From assembly GCF_000721075.1 (NCBI RefSeq), contig NZ_JOEQ01000030.1:62001-126000 (forward strand): a stretch of 64,000 nt of DNA, written 5' to 3'. Positions 34,934 to 43,464 of the stretch are shown here, in pieces. The translations under genes were made by a program, and so were the position numbers. The DNA is from Streptosporangium amethystogenes. Its GTDB lineage: Bacteria > Actinomycetota > Actinomycetes > Streptosporangiales > Streptosporangiaceae. Under the pieces are notes generated by a model. It saw nothing but the letters and a program-made list of their open reading frames with translations, made no database searches and had not been told where the DNA came from. Within the stretch, counting starts at the first letter, position 1; the number at the start of each line of letters is the position of its first letter.

Positions 34934-37000
34934 TTGAGCCACTCGATCGGGGTCGACGTCGGAGGGACGTTCACGGACGTGGTGCTCCGCGGGCCGGATG
35001 GTGGGATCAGCGTCGCCAAGTGCCTGAGCACCCATGACGACCCGGCCGACGGCATCGTCACGGGCATCACCACCGCGCTCGGTCACAGGGACCCCTCCCT
35101 GGTGACCAGGATCGTGCACGCGACCACGCTGGCCACCAACGCCGTGCTCGAACGCAGAGGCGTCCGCGTCGCCTATGTCACGACCAGGGGTTTCCGCTCG
35201 GCGATCCCACTGGGCCGCTACGCGCGGGTCGAGGAGGACCGCTACGACCTCCGCTTCGATCCTCCCGCGCCGCCGGTCGCCGCCGGTGACTGCTTCGAGG
35301 TGCCCGAGCGGGTGAACGACCGGGGCGAGGTGCTCGAACCGCTCGACGAGGCGGCCGTGGCCCGCGTCGGCGAGGAGATCGCGCGGCGGGGTGTCACCAC
35401 GGCCGCCGTCTGCCTGCTGCACTCGTACGCGAATCCCGCGCACGAACGGCGGGTCGCCGAGATCCTCCGGCGCGTCGTGCCGACCGTGGTGATCTCTTCG
35501 GAGGTCTGGCCGGAACTGCGCGAGTACGAGCGAGCGACCACCACGATCATGTCCGCGTACGTCGGGCCCGTCATGGCGGGATACCTGCGGCGGCTGACCG
35601 CCCGGCTGGCCGGCATCGGAATCACCGCGCCGGTGCACGTCATGGACTCGGCCGGCGGCGTGATGTCCGCCGAGCTGGCGGCCCGGCGGGCGGTGGCCAC
35701 CATCGAGTCCGGGCCCGCGGCCGGGGTGCTGGCCGCCGCCGCGTCCGGCCATCCTGACGTCATCTCCTTCGACATGGGCGGGACCACCGCCAAGACCTGC
35801 GTGATAAGGAACGGCGAGCCGGAGATCACCCACGAGTTCCACGTGGGCGGCAAGGGCAGCTTCGGCGGGCGCAGGGCCGGGACCGGGGTGCCGGTCAAGA
35901 CCCCGGCCATCGACCTGGCGGAGGTGGGGGCCGGAGGGGGCAGCATCGCGTGGGTGGACCCGGCCGGCACCCTGCGGGCCGGTCCGCGCTCGGCCGGTTC
36001 GGAACCCGGGCCGGCCTGCTACGGCCTGGGCGGCGACGAGCCGACGGTGACGGACGCCAACCTGGTACTCGGTTACCTCGACGCCGCCTCGTTCGCCGCC
36101 GGGACGATGTCGCTCTCCCTCGACCTCGCGGAGAAGGCGGTCGACCGCCGCCTGGCCGGTCCGCTCGGGGTCTCCCGCGCCGAGGCGGCGCACGCCGTCC
36201 ACGAGATCGCCAACGCCTCGATGGGGTCGGCGGTCCACGTGGTGACGGTGCAGCGGGGCATCGATCCCCGGGGGTTCGTCATGGTCGCCTTCGGCGGCGC
36301 GGGCCCGATGCACGCGGCCAGGGTCGCCTCCCGTTTCGGCATCTCCACGGTGGTCGTCCCCGCGCACTGCGGGGTCGGCTCCGCGGCCGGCCTGCTGGCC
36401 GGCGACCTGTCCACCGACCGCGTCCTGTCCGCCCCGGGTGCCGACCCGGTGCGGGTCTTCGCCATCCTGGCCGAGGCCGCCGCCGCCGACCTGAACGTGA
36501 CCCTCGGCTCCCCCGGCGTCTCGGTCACCCGCTCGGCCGACGTCCGCTTCACCGGACAGGCCCACGACCTGACCGTGCGGTGGAGCGACTCCCCCGCCGA
36601 GCTGGCCGACCGCTTCTTCGCGAGATACCGGCAGGTGTACGGCATCGAGCAGCGGGGCCCCATCGAGGTCGTCAGCTACCGCGTCCGTGTCACCCAGAGC
36701 GCCCGGCACTCCCCTGTCGGCACCGCGCCCGGAGCCCGGGAACCCGGTGGCCCCCCGAAGCGCCCGCGGGCTCACGGCGCCGCCGATGCCTCCGACGCCG
36801 CCGAGGTGCGGCGGGCCGCGTACTTCCCCGAGCTCGGCGGGTACATACAGGTGCCGGTGCTCACCAGGGCGACCCTGGGCGAGAGGGCCGGACCGGCGAT
36901 CGTCGAGGACGCCGAGGCGACGATCGTGGTGCCGCCGGGCTGGACGGCCAGGCTCGCGGACGACATGGCGGTAATCCTCACCGAGGGCGGAGCAGCATGA
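34934..37000 (+). CDS. hydantoinase/oxoprolinase subunit A
   Basis: 688-residue ATP-dependent amidohydrolase subunit (HyuA type), acting on hydantoins, 5-oxoproline or related cyclic amides together with subunit B. IGVDVGGTFTDVVLRGPDG is the ATP/phosphate loop, HATTLATNAVLERRG follows, VHVMDSAGGVMSAELAARRA and DVISFDMGGTTAKTCVI are further ASKHA-fold motifs, VGAGGGSIAWVDPAG and GPACYGLGGDEPTVTDANLV the conserved block, and VAFGGAGPMHAARVASRFGI near the end. TTG 34934 has GGGAGAG upstream. The stop overlaps the ATG of a micro-ORF leading to subunit B. True substrate unknown; acetone carboxylase and N-methylhydantoinase are relatives. Confidence 0.92.
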   Translation: MSHSIGVDVGGTFTDVVLRGPDGGISVAKCLSTHDDPADGIVTGITTALGHRDPSLVTRIVHATTLATNAVLERRGVRVAYVTTRGFRSAIPLGRYARVEEDRYDLRFDPPAPPVAAGDCFEVPERVNDRGEVLEPLDEAAVARVGEEIARRGVTTAAVCLLHSYANPAHERRVAEILRRVVPTVVISSEVWPELREYERATTTIMSAYVGPVMAGYLRRLTARLAGIGITAPVHVMDSAGGVMSAELAARRAVATIESGPAAGVLAAAASGHPDVISFDMGGTTAKTCVIRNGEPEITHEFHVGGKGSFGGRRAGTGVPVKTPAIDLAEVGAGGGSIAWVDPAGTLRAGPRSAGSEPGPACYGLGGDEPTVTDANLVLGYLDAASFAAGTMSLSLDLAEKAVDRRLAGPLGVSRAEAAHAVHEIANASMGSAVHVVTVQRGIDPRGFVMVAFGGAGPMHAARVASRFGISTVVVPAHCGVGSAAGLLAGDLSTDRVLSAPGADPVRVFAILAEAAAADLNVTLGSPGVSVTRSADVRFTGQAHDLTVRWSDSPAELADRFFARYRQVYGIEQRGPIEVVSYRVRVTQSARHSPVGTAPGAREPGGPPKRPRAHGAADASDAAEVRRAAYFPELGGYIQVPVLTRATLGERAGPAIVEDAEATIVVPPGWTARLADDMAVILTEGGAA

Positions 37001-37104
37001 CGCCGGAACCCTGGACGGCGCACCGGCGGCCCGCACGAGGGTTCCTCACGGAGGTCTTCACGGGGGTCTTCACGGGGGTCTTCACGAGGGGGCGAGTCGG
37101 TTGA
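36997..37104 (+). CDS. micro-ORF (35 residues) bridging hydantoinase A and B genes
   Basis: ATG 36997 overlaps the hyuA-type TGA (ATGA) and its own TGA overlaps the TTG start of subunit B (TTGA). It reads MTPEPWTAHRRPARGFLTE, then the repeated EVFTGVFTGVFTR. It may be a real small protein, but more likely it keeps ribosomes translating across the ~100-base gap so that A and B remain coupled. No family is recognised. Confidence 0.35.
   Translation: MTPEPWTAHRRPARGFLTEVFTGVFTGVFTRGRVG
37051..37086 (+). repeat. three tandem 12-bp units
   Basis: GAGGTCTTCACG followed by two copies of GGGGTCTTCACG, between the hydantoinase A and B genes and in phase (4 codons) with the micro-ORF there. Units differ by one base, indicating recent slippage. 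Confidence 0.85.
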
Positions 37105-38801
37105 CGGCGGAGACGCTGACCGCGGAGGTGCTGCGGAACGCGCTGGTGGTGGCGGCCGAGGAGGCGAGCATCGTGGTGGTGCGCTCGGCCTACTCGACGT
37201 TCATCGTCGAGGGGTCCGACGCCTCGGCGGCGATCCTCGACGCGAGTGGGCGCCTGGTCGCGCAGTCGATGGCGACCACGCTCATGAACAGCATGGCGCT
37301 GAAGGTCGCGCTGCCCGAACTACTGAAGGACATCCCGGCTCCCGGGATGCGGCCCGGTGACGTGTTCGTGCTCAACGACGCTTACCGGGGCGGGGTGCAC
37401 ACCAACGACCTGCTCGTCTACCGGCCGGTCTTCGTGGCCGGCGAGCCCGCCTACTTCACCGCGACGATGATCCACGTCTCGGACCTCGGCGGCCTGTCCG
37501 CGGGCGGCATGGCCCCGCTCGCCACCGACATCTTCCTTGAGGGCCTGCAACTCCCCCCGGTCCTGCTGGCCACCGCGCACGGCGTGGAACCGGCGATCGA
37601 GGCGATCCTGCGGGCCAACAGCCGCACCCCCGACAAGGTCATGGGTGATGTGCGCGCGCTCGTCGCGGGCACCGCGGTCGCCGCGGCCAGGATCGAGGCG
37701 CTGGTCGGCGAGTACGGCCCGGCCGGGCTCGCCCGGGGGATCGACGACTATCTCGACCACACCGAGACGCTGACCCGCGCGGCCCTTCTCGCCCTGCCCG
37801 CCGGGCGCTACGAGGCCTCCTACCCGATCGACGACGACGGCATCGACCTCACCGCCTCGCACACCGTCAGGGTCGCGGTCACCCTGGCCCCCGGCTCGGG
37901 AGCCGTGCTCGACTTCGACGGCACCGACCCCCAGGTCCCCGCGGCGATCAACTCCTCCTCGTCACAGTCGCTGGCCGCCGCCGTGTTCGCGATGCGCTGC
38001 TTCCTGGACCCGTCCATCGCGATGAACGACGGCTGCCTACGGGCGATCGAGGTGCGGCTGCCACCCGGATCGCTGCTCAACGCCCGCCCGCCCTATCCGT
38101 GCGGTGGCCGGTTCGTGCCCATCTACGCGGCGATGGAGGCCGTCTTCCAGGCGCTGTCGGACGCGATGCCCGAACGCGCCATCGCGGCGAGCGGCATCCT
38201 GCAGCCCTTCTCCATCGCGGCCGTCGGGGCGCCGTACTGGATCCACCTGTCGTACGACTTCGGCGGGGTCGGCGCCCGGCAGGGCAAGGACGGCCCGGAC
38301 GCGACCGGCGTGCACTTCGGCATCGGCCGCAACTCGGTACCCCAGGTCGAGCCGGTCGAGACCCGCTGCCCGCTCGTCGTGGAGTCGGTGGAGATCGTCC
38401 CCGACTCCGGCGGTCCCGGCAGGTACCGAGGCGGCCTCGGCTCCCGCACGGTGATCCGCTTTCTGGCCGACGCCCACGTCACCACCCGGGGCGACCGGCT
38501 GCGCAACGCCCCGCCCGGACGCTCCGGCGGCCTGCCCGGCCGGCTCGGTGGCTTCCACCTGCGGCGCGCGGACGGCTCGCTGGAACGCCTCGACTCCAAG
38601 GTGAACAACGTCCGGTTCGGCGCGGGCGAGGCGTTCGTGATCGAGACGACCGGCGGCGGCGGCATCGGCTCCCCCGGCGATCGTCCCGTCGAGGAGGTCC
38701 TCGCCGACCTCGACACCGGCCGTGTCACCCCGCACGGCGCCCTCGCCGACTACGGCGTCACCCTCCACCCCGACGGCAGGGCTACCCGCGTGGCCGGGTG
38801 A
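37101..38801 (+). CDS. hydantoinase/oxoprolinase subunit B
   Basis: 566-residue HyuB-type subunit. EEASIVVVRSAYSTFIVEGS and DASAAILDASGRLVAQSMAT form the family start; DVFVLNDAYRGGVHTNDLLV holds conserved Asp/His residues likely to bind metal; GGRFVPIYAAMEAVFQAL and VEIVPDSGGPGRYRGGLGSR follow; the end has ETTGGGGIGSPGDRPVEEVL, the HyuB signature. TTG 37101 lies 9 bases after GAGGGGG and overlaps the stop of the micro-ORF. It functions with the upstream A subunit. The 3' end overlaps the convergent Uma2 gene by 20 bases. Confidence 0.93.
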   Translation: MTAETLTAEVLRNALVVAAEEASIVVVRSAYSTFIVEGSDASAAILDASGRLVAQSMATTLMNSMALKVALPELLKDIPAPGMRPGDVFVLNDAYRGGVHTNDLLVYRPVFVAGEPAYFTATMIHVSDLGGLSAGGMAPLATDIFLEGLQLPPVLLATAHGVEPAIEAILRANSRTPDKVMGDVRALVAGTAVAAARIEALVGEYGPAGLARGIDDYLDHTETLTRAALLALPAGRYEASYPIDDDGIDLTASHTVRVAVTLAPGSGAVLDFDGTDPQVPAAINSSSSQSLAAAVFAMRCFLDPSIAMNDGCLRAIEVRLPPGSLLNARPPYPCGGRFVPIYAAMEAVFQALSDAMPERAIAASGILQPFSIAAVGAPYWIHLSYDFGGVGARQGKDGPDATGVHFGIGRNSVPQVEPVETRCPLVVESVEIVPDSGGPGRYRGGLGSRTVIRFLADAHVTTRGDRLRNAPPGRSGGLPGRLGGFHLRRADGSLERLDSKVNNVRFGAGEAFVIETTGGGGIGSPGDRPVEEVLADLDTGRVTPHGALADYGVTLHPDGRATRVAG

Positions 38802-39366
38802 GCACGGCAGGGTCGAAGGAGACCTCGAACGGCGCGAGCAGGTTCGCGACCTCTCCCGCCTCGTGCCTGTCGGCGGGTTTGTACTCGTCACCGGCGAGTT
38901 CGTGGACGTGGACGGACGGGCCTTCGGACAGCTCGATCCGCCAGTAGGCGGGAATGCCCGCCGCGGCGTAGGCGGCTCTCTTGAGGTGACGGTCGCGCGC
39001 CTGGGTGCTCGGGCTGACCATCTCGACGGCGAGGAGGATGTCGCGTGGCGCGAACATCAGCTGCGTCTCGTCGACGGCCTTCGTCGGTACCACGACGAGG
39101 TCGGGGATGAAGAAGTCGCGGTCGCTCGCCCGGAGGTTGACATCCGGCAGTGGCTCGAACTCAGGTGGTGCGACGCCTTCGAGAATTACGAGAAGTCGAG
39201 CGATCGCACGCTGATGCAGGGGGACAGGAGAGGGACTCACCAACAGGCTCCCGTTGAAGAGCTCATAGCGGTTCCCGTCATTGGGAAACGTGAGCAGGTC
39301 GTCGACAGTGAACGGCGGCTCTCCTTGGAGAACCGTCTGCCTGGCCGCCGGCTCCTTCGTTGCCAT
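38782..39366 (-). CDS. Uma2-family putative endonuclease
   Basis: 194 residues of the Uma2 family (PD-(D/E)XK fold, function unknown, abundant in actinomycetes and cyanobacteria). DDLLTFPNDGNRYELFNGSL is the family N-terminus; DRDFFIPDLVVVP and ILLAVEMVSPSTQARDRHLK contain the Asp, Glu and Lys of the nuclease core. ATG 39366 has GAGCAGG upstream; earlier in-frame codons extend without homology. It lies 68 bases after cbiZ on the same strand, so could be read from the B12 operon, and overlaps the hydantoinase B gene end-to-end. Confidence 0.9.
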   Translation of the reverse strand: MATKEPAARQTVLQGEPPFTVDDLLTFPNDGNRYELFNGSLLVSPSPVPLHQRAIARLLVILEGVAPPEFEPLPDVNLRASDRDFFIPDLVVVPTKAVDETQLMFAPRDILLAVEMVSPSTQARDRHLKRAAYAAAGIPAYWRIELSEGPSVHVHELAGDEYKPADRHEAGEVANLLAPFEVSFDPAVLTRPRG

Positions 39367-39434
39367 CGTGGTCACCTGCTCAGTATCGGGAGTCTCGCCC
39401 TCGCCCACATGCTACTTCCCGCGATTCCCCTACC

Positions 39435-40199
39435 TTAAGTAGTCAACACATCACGGTTTGCCCACTGCTGGGCGCCCTGGCGGACGGCGGTGTGGACAGC
39501 GCGGGCGACGCGGGCGCCCCAGGTGGAGCGGGGGCCGCCGAAGAGTTCCTCCGGGCCGTGCTCGGGGACCGCCACGCAGACGGCGTCGGAGGCGGTCCCG
39601 GTACCGGGGAAACCGACCTCCAGCAGGGCCTGGGTCTTGGCCTCGGTCACCGTCATGACCGCGTTGACCAGGGCGGCGTCGCTCATCGCGACCGGTACGG
39701 CGACGACGATGTTGATCGTTCCCGGCAGGTACATGGGCGCCAGTTCGGGGTCCGGGACGCCCTCGGGGGCGGCGGCCCAGGTGGGGACGCGCAGGCCGAC
39801 GGTCGCCATGACCTCCACTCCCCCGTCGGCGGCCCGGGTGAAGTGGTCGACGGAGGCGGCGGTGAGCATGCCGACCCCGGGGCCCGGCGGGGCGAGTTCC
39901 AGCAGGTGGTCCACCGGGTCCATCCGCGAGTATCCGCCGACCACCTGCGCGTTGAGCGCCCAGACGGCCGGGCCGATGCCGCCGCCGACCATGGCCGAGG
40001 AGATCGCCCGCCACCCGGGGCCGAACTCCCAGAGCAGCGAGGCCAGCCGGGCGCCGTCCTCCTCGCGGTGACTCAGCCCCAGGGAGACCTCGCGCGAACC
40101 GCCTCGGACATCCGGCTGGATCTCGGACCCGCCCGGTGGGCCTCCGGACGAGCCTCGCGGCCGCCCGGGAAGGCTCGGATGAGTCTCGGACCCGATCAA
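39435..40199 (-). CDS. cbiZ: adenosylcobinamide amidohydrolase
   Basis: CbiZ removes the aminopropanol tail from adenosylcobinamide to give adenosylcobyric acid, letting the cell remodel imported corrinoids. AISSAMVGGGIGPAVWALNA, GMLTAASVDHFTRAADGGVE, TINIVVAVPVAMSDAALVNA and TEAKTQALLEVG are the characteristic blocks. TTG 40199 overlaps the stop of the ABC ATPase gene (TTGA); the first ~45 residues are low-complexity, so the true start could be a little later. Last gene of the riboswitch-controlled operon. Confidence 0.92.
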   Translation of the reverse strand: MIGSETHPSLPGRPRGSSGGPPGGSEIQPDVRGGSREVSLGLSHREEDGARLASLLWEFGPGWRAISSAMVGGGIGPAVWALNAQVVGGYSRMDPVDHLLELAPPGPGVGMLTAASVDHFTRAADGGVEVMATVGLRVPTWAAAPEGVPDPELAPMYLPGTINIVVAVPVAMSDAALVNAVMTVTEAKTQALLEVGFPGTGTASDAVCVAVPEHGPEELFGGPRSTWGARVARAVHTAVRQGAQQWANRDVLTT

Positions 40200-40969
40200 G
40201 GGCGCTCCAGGTGGACCTCGGGCCTGCCGCCGGGGCCGGTGGCGACGCGGACGCGGGCCTCGAAGTGCTCGCCGATCAGCTCTCCGGTCAGCACCTCGGC
40301 CGGGATGCCGGAGGCGGCCACCCGGCCGCCCGAGAGCAACATCATCGAGTCAGCGTACTGGCCGGCCAGGCTCAAATCATGCAATGTCGTGACAACGGTT
40401 AGTCCGTCGGCCAGCCGGAGCCGGTCCACGAGCTCCAGCACCTGCTGCTGGTGTCCCAGGTCGAGGGCGGTGGTGGGCTCGTCGAGCAGGAGCACCGGGG
40501 CCTGCTGGGTCAGCGCCCTGGCGAGCACCACGCGCTGGCGCTCGCCTCCGGACAGATGGCCGAGCCGCCGGGTGGCGAAGGACGACAGGTCCAGCCGCTC
40601 CAGCACCGACGCGGTCACCTCCCGGTCGCGGCGGCCCTCGCGCCCCAGATAGGGGATGTACGGGGTACGCCCGAGCAGGGCGTAGTCGAACACCGTCATG
40701 TCGACCGGCAGCGCCGGGGACTGCGGGGCGTAGGCCAGCAGCCTGGCCCGGTCCCTGGGCCGCAGCCGTCTGACCGGCACGTCGTCGACGAGCACCTCGC
40801 CCGCACAGGGCAGCACCCCGGCCAGCGCGCGCAGCAGCGTGGACTTGCCCGCGCCGTTGGCGCCGATGACGGCCAGCCAGCCGCCGCCCCCGACGTCGAG
40901 CCCGATGCCGGACAGCACGGTCCGCCGGTCCAGTACCACCGACAGGTCACTCACCGCGAGGCGGCTCAC
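40196..40969 (-). CDS. btuD: corrinoid ABC transporter ATP-binding protein
   Basis: 257 residues. Walker A IGANGAGKSTLLRALAG, signature LSGGERQRVVLARAL, Walker B VLLLDEPTTALD, and a switch His in TTLHDLSLAGQYAD. BtuD/FecE-type subunit energising import with the adjoining permease and binding protein. GTG 40969 follows GGAGGGGAGA; the longer frame to 40987 lacks sense. It overlaps cbiZ by four bases. Confidence 0.9.
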   Translation of the reverse strand: MSRLAVSDLSVVLDRRTVLSGIGLDVGGGGWLAVIGANGAGKSTLLRALAGVLPCAGEVLVDDVPVRRLRPRDRARLLAYAPQSPALPVDMTVFDYALLGRTPYIPYLGREGRRDREVTASVLERLDLSSFATRRLGHLSGGERQRVVLARALTQQAPVLLLDEPTTALDLGHQQQVLELVDRLRLADGLTVVTTLHDLSLAGQYADSMMLLSGGRVAASGIPAEVLTGELIGEHFEARVRVATGPGGRPEVHLERP

Positions 40970-41036
40970 CGGATCTCCCCTCCGCACGGCGTACGGGCCA
41001 CGGTCGCATGCTCCCGGTACGGATGGGTCTGGATGC

Positions 41037-42113
41037 TCATGTCTCCACCCGGCGGGTCATGCGCAGTACGGCCACGAAGAACGGCGCGCCGAAGAAGGCG
41101 GTCACCACCCCGATGGGCAGCTCGGCGGGGGCGAGCACGGTCCTGGCGATGAGGTCGGCGAGGACCAGGAAGGCGGCCCCGCCGATCAGCGAGATCGGCA
41201 GCACGACCCGGTACGAGGAACCGGTCAGGCGGCGGACCACGTGCGGCACGACGATGCCGACGAAGCCGATCAGCCCGCTGACCGCGACGGCCGCCGCGGT
41301 GGCCAGGGAGGCGGCGAACAGCACGACGAGGCGGACCCTGGCGGCGTTCAGACCGAGGGTCACCGCCTCGTCGTCACCGACCGAGAGCACGTCGAGCAGC
41401 CTGCCGTGCAGCAGCATGACCGTCACCGAGACGATCGCGTACGGGGCCACCAGCGTGACCTGACCCCAGCCGCCGCCGACGTTGCCGAGGATCCAGGCGT
41501 AGATGCGCTGGAGCTCCTCCACCCTGAGCTGCTGCAGGAACGTCTGGATGGCGGTGAGGAAGGAGGTGACCGCCACGCCCGCGAGGACCAGCGTGGCGGT
41601 GCCGCCGCCCCGGCCCGCCGCGTTGCCCAGCGCGTAGGCGAGCAGGACGCCGCCGACGGCGCCGACGAAGGCCGCGGCGGGGATGCCGATCGCCTCGCCG
41701 TCACCCTTGCTGAAAACGATCGCCGCCGTGGTCGTCAGACCGGCGCCCGCCGCGGCTCCCAGCAGGTAGGGGTCGGCCAGCGGGTTGCGGAAGACCCCCT
41801 GGTAGCCGGCTCCCGCGACGGCCAGCAGGCCGCCGACGATCGCGGCGAGCAGGACTCTGGGCAGCCGTATCTCGGTCAGCAGGCTCAGCTCGACCGGGGC
41901 CAGCCCGGAGTCGGCCGAGACGAACGGCAACCAGTCGAGCAGTTGGATCAGGACGCTGCGCGGCGCGATGTCCGCGGCACCGACCAGCAGCCCGGCGAGC
42001 ATGCTCGCCAGCAGCAGGGCCACGGCCGCGGCCGTCACCGCCGGACTGAGCCGGGCCGCCTGCCCGGCCGTGCCGCCGCCGGGGACGCCGGAGGAGCGGG
42101 GGAGATCTGTCAA
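41037..42113 (-). CDS. btuC: corrinoid ABC transporter permease
   Basis: 358 residues, FecCD/BtuC family with about ten membrane segments. RLPRVLLAAIVGGLLAVAGA and GYQGVFRNPLADPYLLGAAA are the family signature; FVGIVVPHVVRRLTGSSYR is the coupling-helix region. TTG 42113 immediately follows the TAG of the binding-protein gene, giving tight coupling. Partner of the btuD- and btuF-like genes. Confidence 0.92.
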   Translation of the reverse strand: MTDLPRSSGVPGGGTAGQAARLSPAVTAAAVALLLASMLAGLLVGAADIAPRSVLIQLLDWLPFVSADSGLAPVELSLLTEIRLPRVLLAAIVGGLLAVAGAGYQGVFRNPLADPYLLGAAAGAGLTTTAAIVFSKGDGEAIGIPAAAFVGAVGGVLLAYALGNAAGRGGGTATLVLAGVAVTSFLTAIQTFLQQLRVEELQRIYAWILGNVGGGWGQVTLVAPYAIVSVTVMLLHGRLLDVLSVGDDEAVTLGLNAARVRLVVLFAASLATAAAVAVSGLIGFVGIVVPHVVRRLTGSSYRVVLPISLIGGAAFLVLADLIARTVLAPAELPIGVVTAFFGAPFFVAVLRMTRRVET

Positions 42114-43064
42114 CTAGCTGGCCGCGGCCTTCTGAACGGCCTCGCCGACCTGCTTGGCGAGGTCCACGACGCGCGGCCCCCAGCGGGAGGCGACGTCGTC
42201 GTCGAGGAGGATGACCTGGTCGTTCTTGATGGCCGACAGCTTGGACCAGCCCGGACGCTTGGCGAGGGTGTCCTTCGACTGGCCGCAGCACTTGGTGTCG
42301 GCCAGGAAGACGAGGTCGGGGTCGGCCTGCGCGACGAACTCGGCGGAGAGCTTGGGGTAGCCACCCGCCGCGTCGGGGGCCTTGTCGGCGATGTTGGTCA
42401 GGCCGAACAGCCCGTAGATCTGGCCGATGAAGGTGGTGGAGGTCACCGCATAGGGGGTGACGTCCAGCTCGTGGTAGTAGGTGAGCTTCGCGTCCTTCGG
42501 TGCGGCGGCGACGAGCTCGTCGATCTGCTTCCTCATCTGCGTGGCGATTTCGGTGGCCCGCTCGCCGTTGCCGGTGGCGGCACCGAGGTCGGTGATCTGG
42601 TCGTAGGTCTCGTCGAGTTTCGTGGCGGCGGGCTCCAGCAGCACCGGTACGCCGACCTTGCCCAGCGCGGCCACGATGCCGTCGAGGTCGTTGGAGAGCA
42701 CGACCAGGTCCGGCTTCTGGGCGATGATCGCCTCAACGTTCGGCTTGAAACCGGACAGCTCGCTCTTCGGCGCTTCCGCGGGGTGGTTGGACTGGTCGTC
42801 CACCGCGATGACCTGTGCTCCCGCGCCGATCGCGAACAGACTCTCGGTGGCGGCGGGCGAGAGCGAGACGATCCGCTCGGGCCTGCTCTCGATGGTGACG
42901 GAGCCGTTGCCCGCCTCGACGGTGACGGGGAAGCCCGCCGCCGAGGGGGTGGCGGCGCTCGCGGAGGCGGTGGAGGGCGAGGTCGCGGGGGCTGTCTGGC
43001 CGCATCCGGCGAGGGTCAGCGTGACGAGCAGGGCGCCGGCGAGGGCGCTGCGTACGGGCCTCAA
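42114..43064 (-). CDS. btuF: corrinoid-binding lipoprotein
   Basis: 316 residues. Signal peptide with lipobox (ALLVTLTLAGCGQT), a Ser/Ala/Thr linker, then a type III periplasmic-binding fold: RIVSLSPAATESLFAIGAGA, VIAVDDQSNHPAEAPKSELS, IIAQKPDLVVLSND, and ADTKCCGQSKDTLAKRPGWS. Captures corrinoids for BtuCD. TTG 43064 has AAAGGA six bases upstream. First gene of the operon; a cobalamin riboswitch lies 70-190 bases upstream, and this is strong evidence that the substrate is a corrinoid and not a siderophore. Confidence 0.92.
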   Translation of the reverse strand: MRPVRSALAGALLVTLTLAGCGQTAPATSPSTASASAATPSAAGFPVTVEAGNGSVTIESRPERIVSLSPAATESLFAIGAGAQVIAVDDQSNHPAEAPKSELSGFKPNVEAIIAQKPDLVVLSNDLDGIVAALGKVGVPVLLEPAATKLDETYDQITDLGAATGNGERATEIATQMRKQIDELVAAAPKDAKLTYYHELDVTPYAVTSTTFIGQIYGLFGLTNIADKAPDAAGGYPKLSAEFVAQADPDLVFLADTKCCGQSKDTLAKRPGWSKLSAIKNDQVILLDDDVASRWGPRVVDLAKQVGEAVQKAAAS

Positions 43065-43129
43065 GGGAGGTCCTTTCAGGTACCGGAACCGAGGGACCCA
43101 GGCAAGGACGGGTCACCCTTTTCCACGAG

Positions 43130-43255
43130 GGTCGGCGTCGACGACGCGGCGGAGGCGACCTGGCTCGACCCACGAGGGGCCATGACAGTTGCGGGACAGC
43201 GCCGGGCTCACACCGGACTTCGCTCACACCACGCGTTGGACGAACGCTATCAACT
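43130..43255 (-). promoter_or_regulatory. cobalamin riboswitch
   Basis: On the minus strand GAAGTCCGGTGTGAGCCCGG, then CGCTGTCCCGCAACTGTCAT and, after a short stem, the B12 box GAGCCAGGTCGCC (about 43153-43166). This is the conserved core of the adenosylcobalamin aptamer. It precedes btuF and should switch off the uptake/salvage operon when B12 is plentiful. Outer helix ends are approximate. A GACCC/GGGTC hairpin between aptamer and start codon may be part of the expression platform. Confidence 0.88.
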
Positions 43256-43464
43256 CCCCCGAACAGCCTCTATGCCGAGGCTCCGGACGGACCGCTCTGC
43301 GGCTCTCCGGAGGGGCCGTCCTTCGGAAGGACCGCTCTCCACCCCTTCGGGCACATCGCCGCCGACAGGGCGCGCTCCGGCCCGCTTCGAAAGAGCCGCT
43401 CTCCAGAGGCCGCGCGCGTACGGAGCCGTCCGTCCGGCGGGCCGTCGTTCAGCGGGGCCGCCTC

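Noticed and set aside
43256..43464. Repeated CCGCTCTCC-type words before the Gfo/Idh gene
   Set aside because: Short, irregular GC-rich words without fixed spacing; nothing distinguishes them from background.
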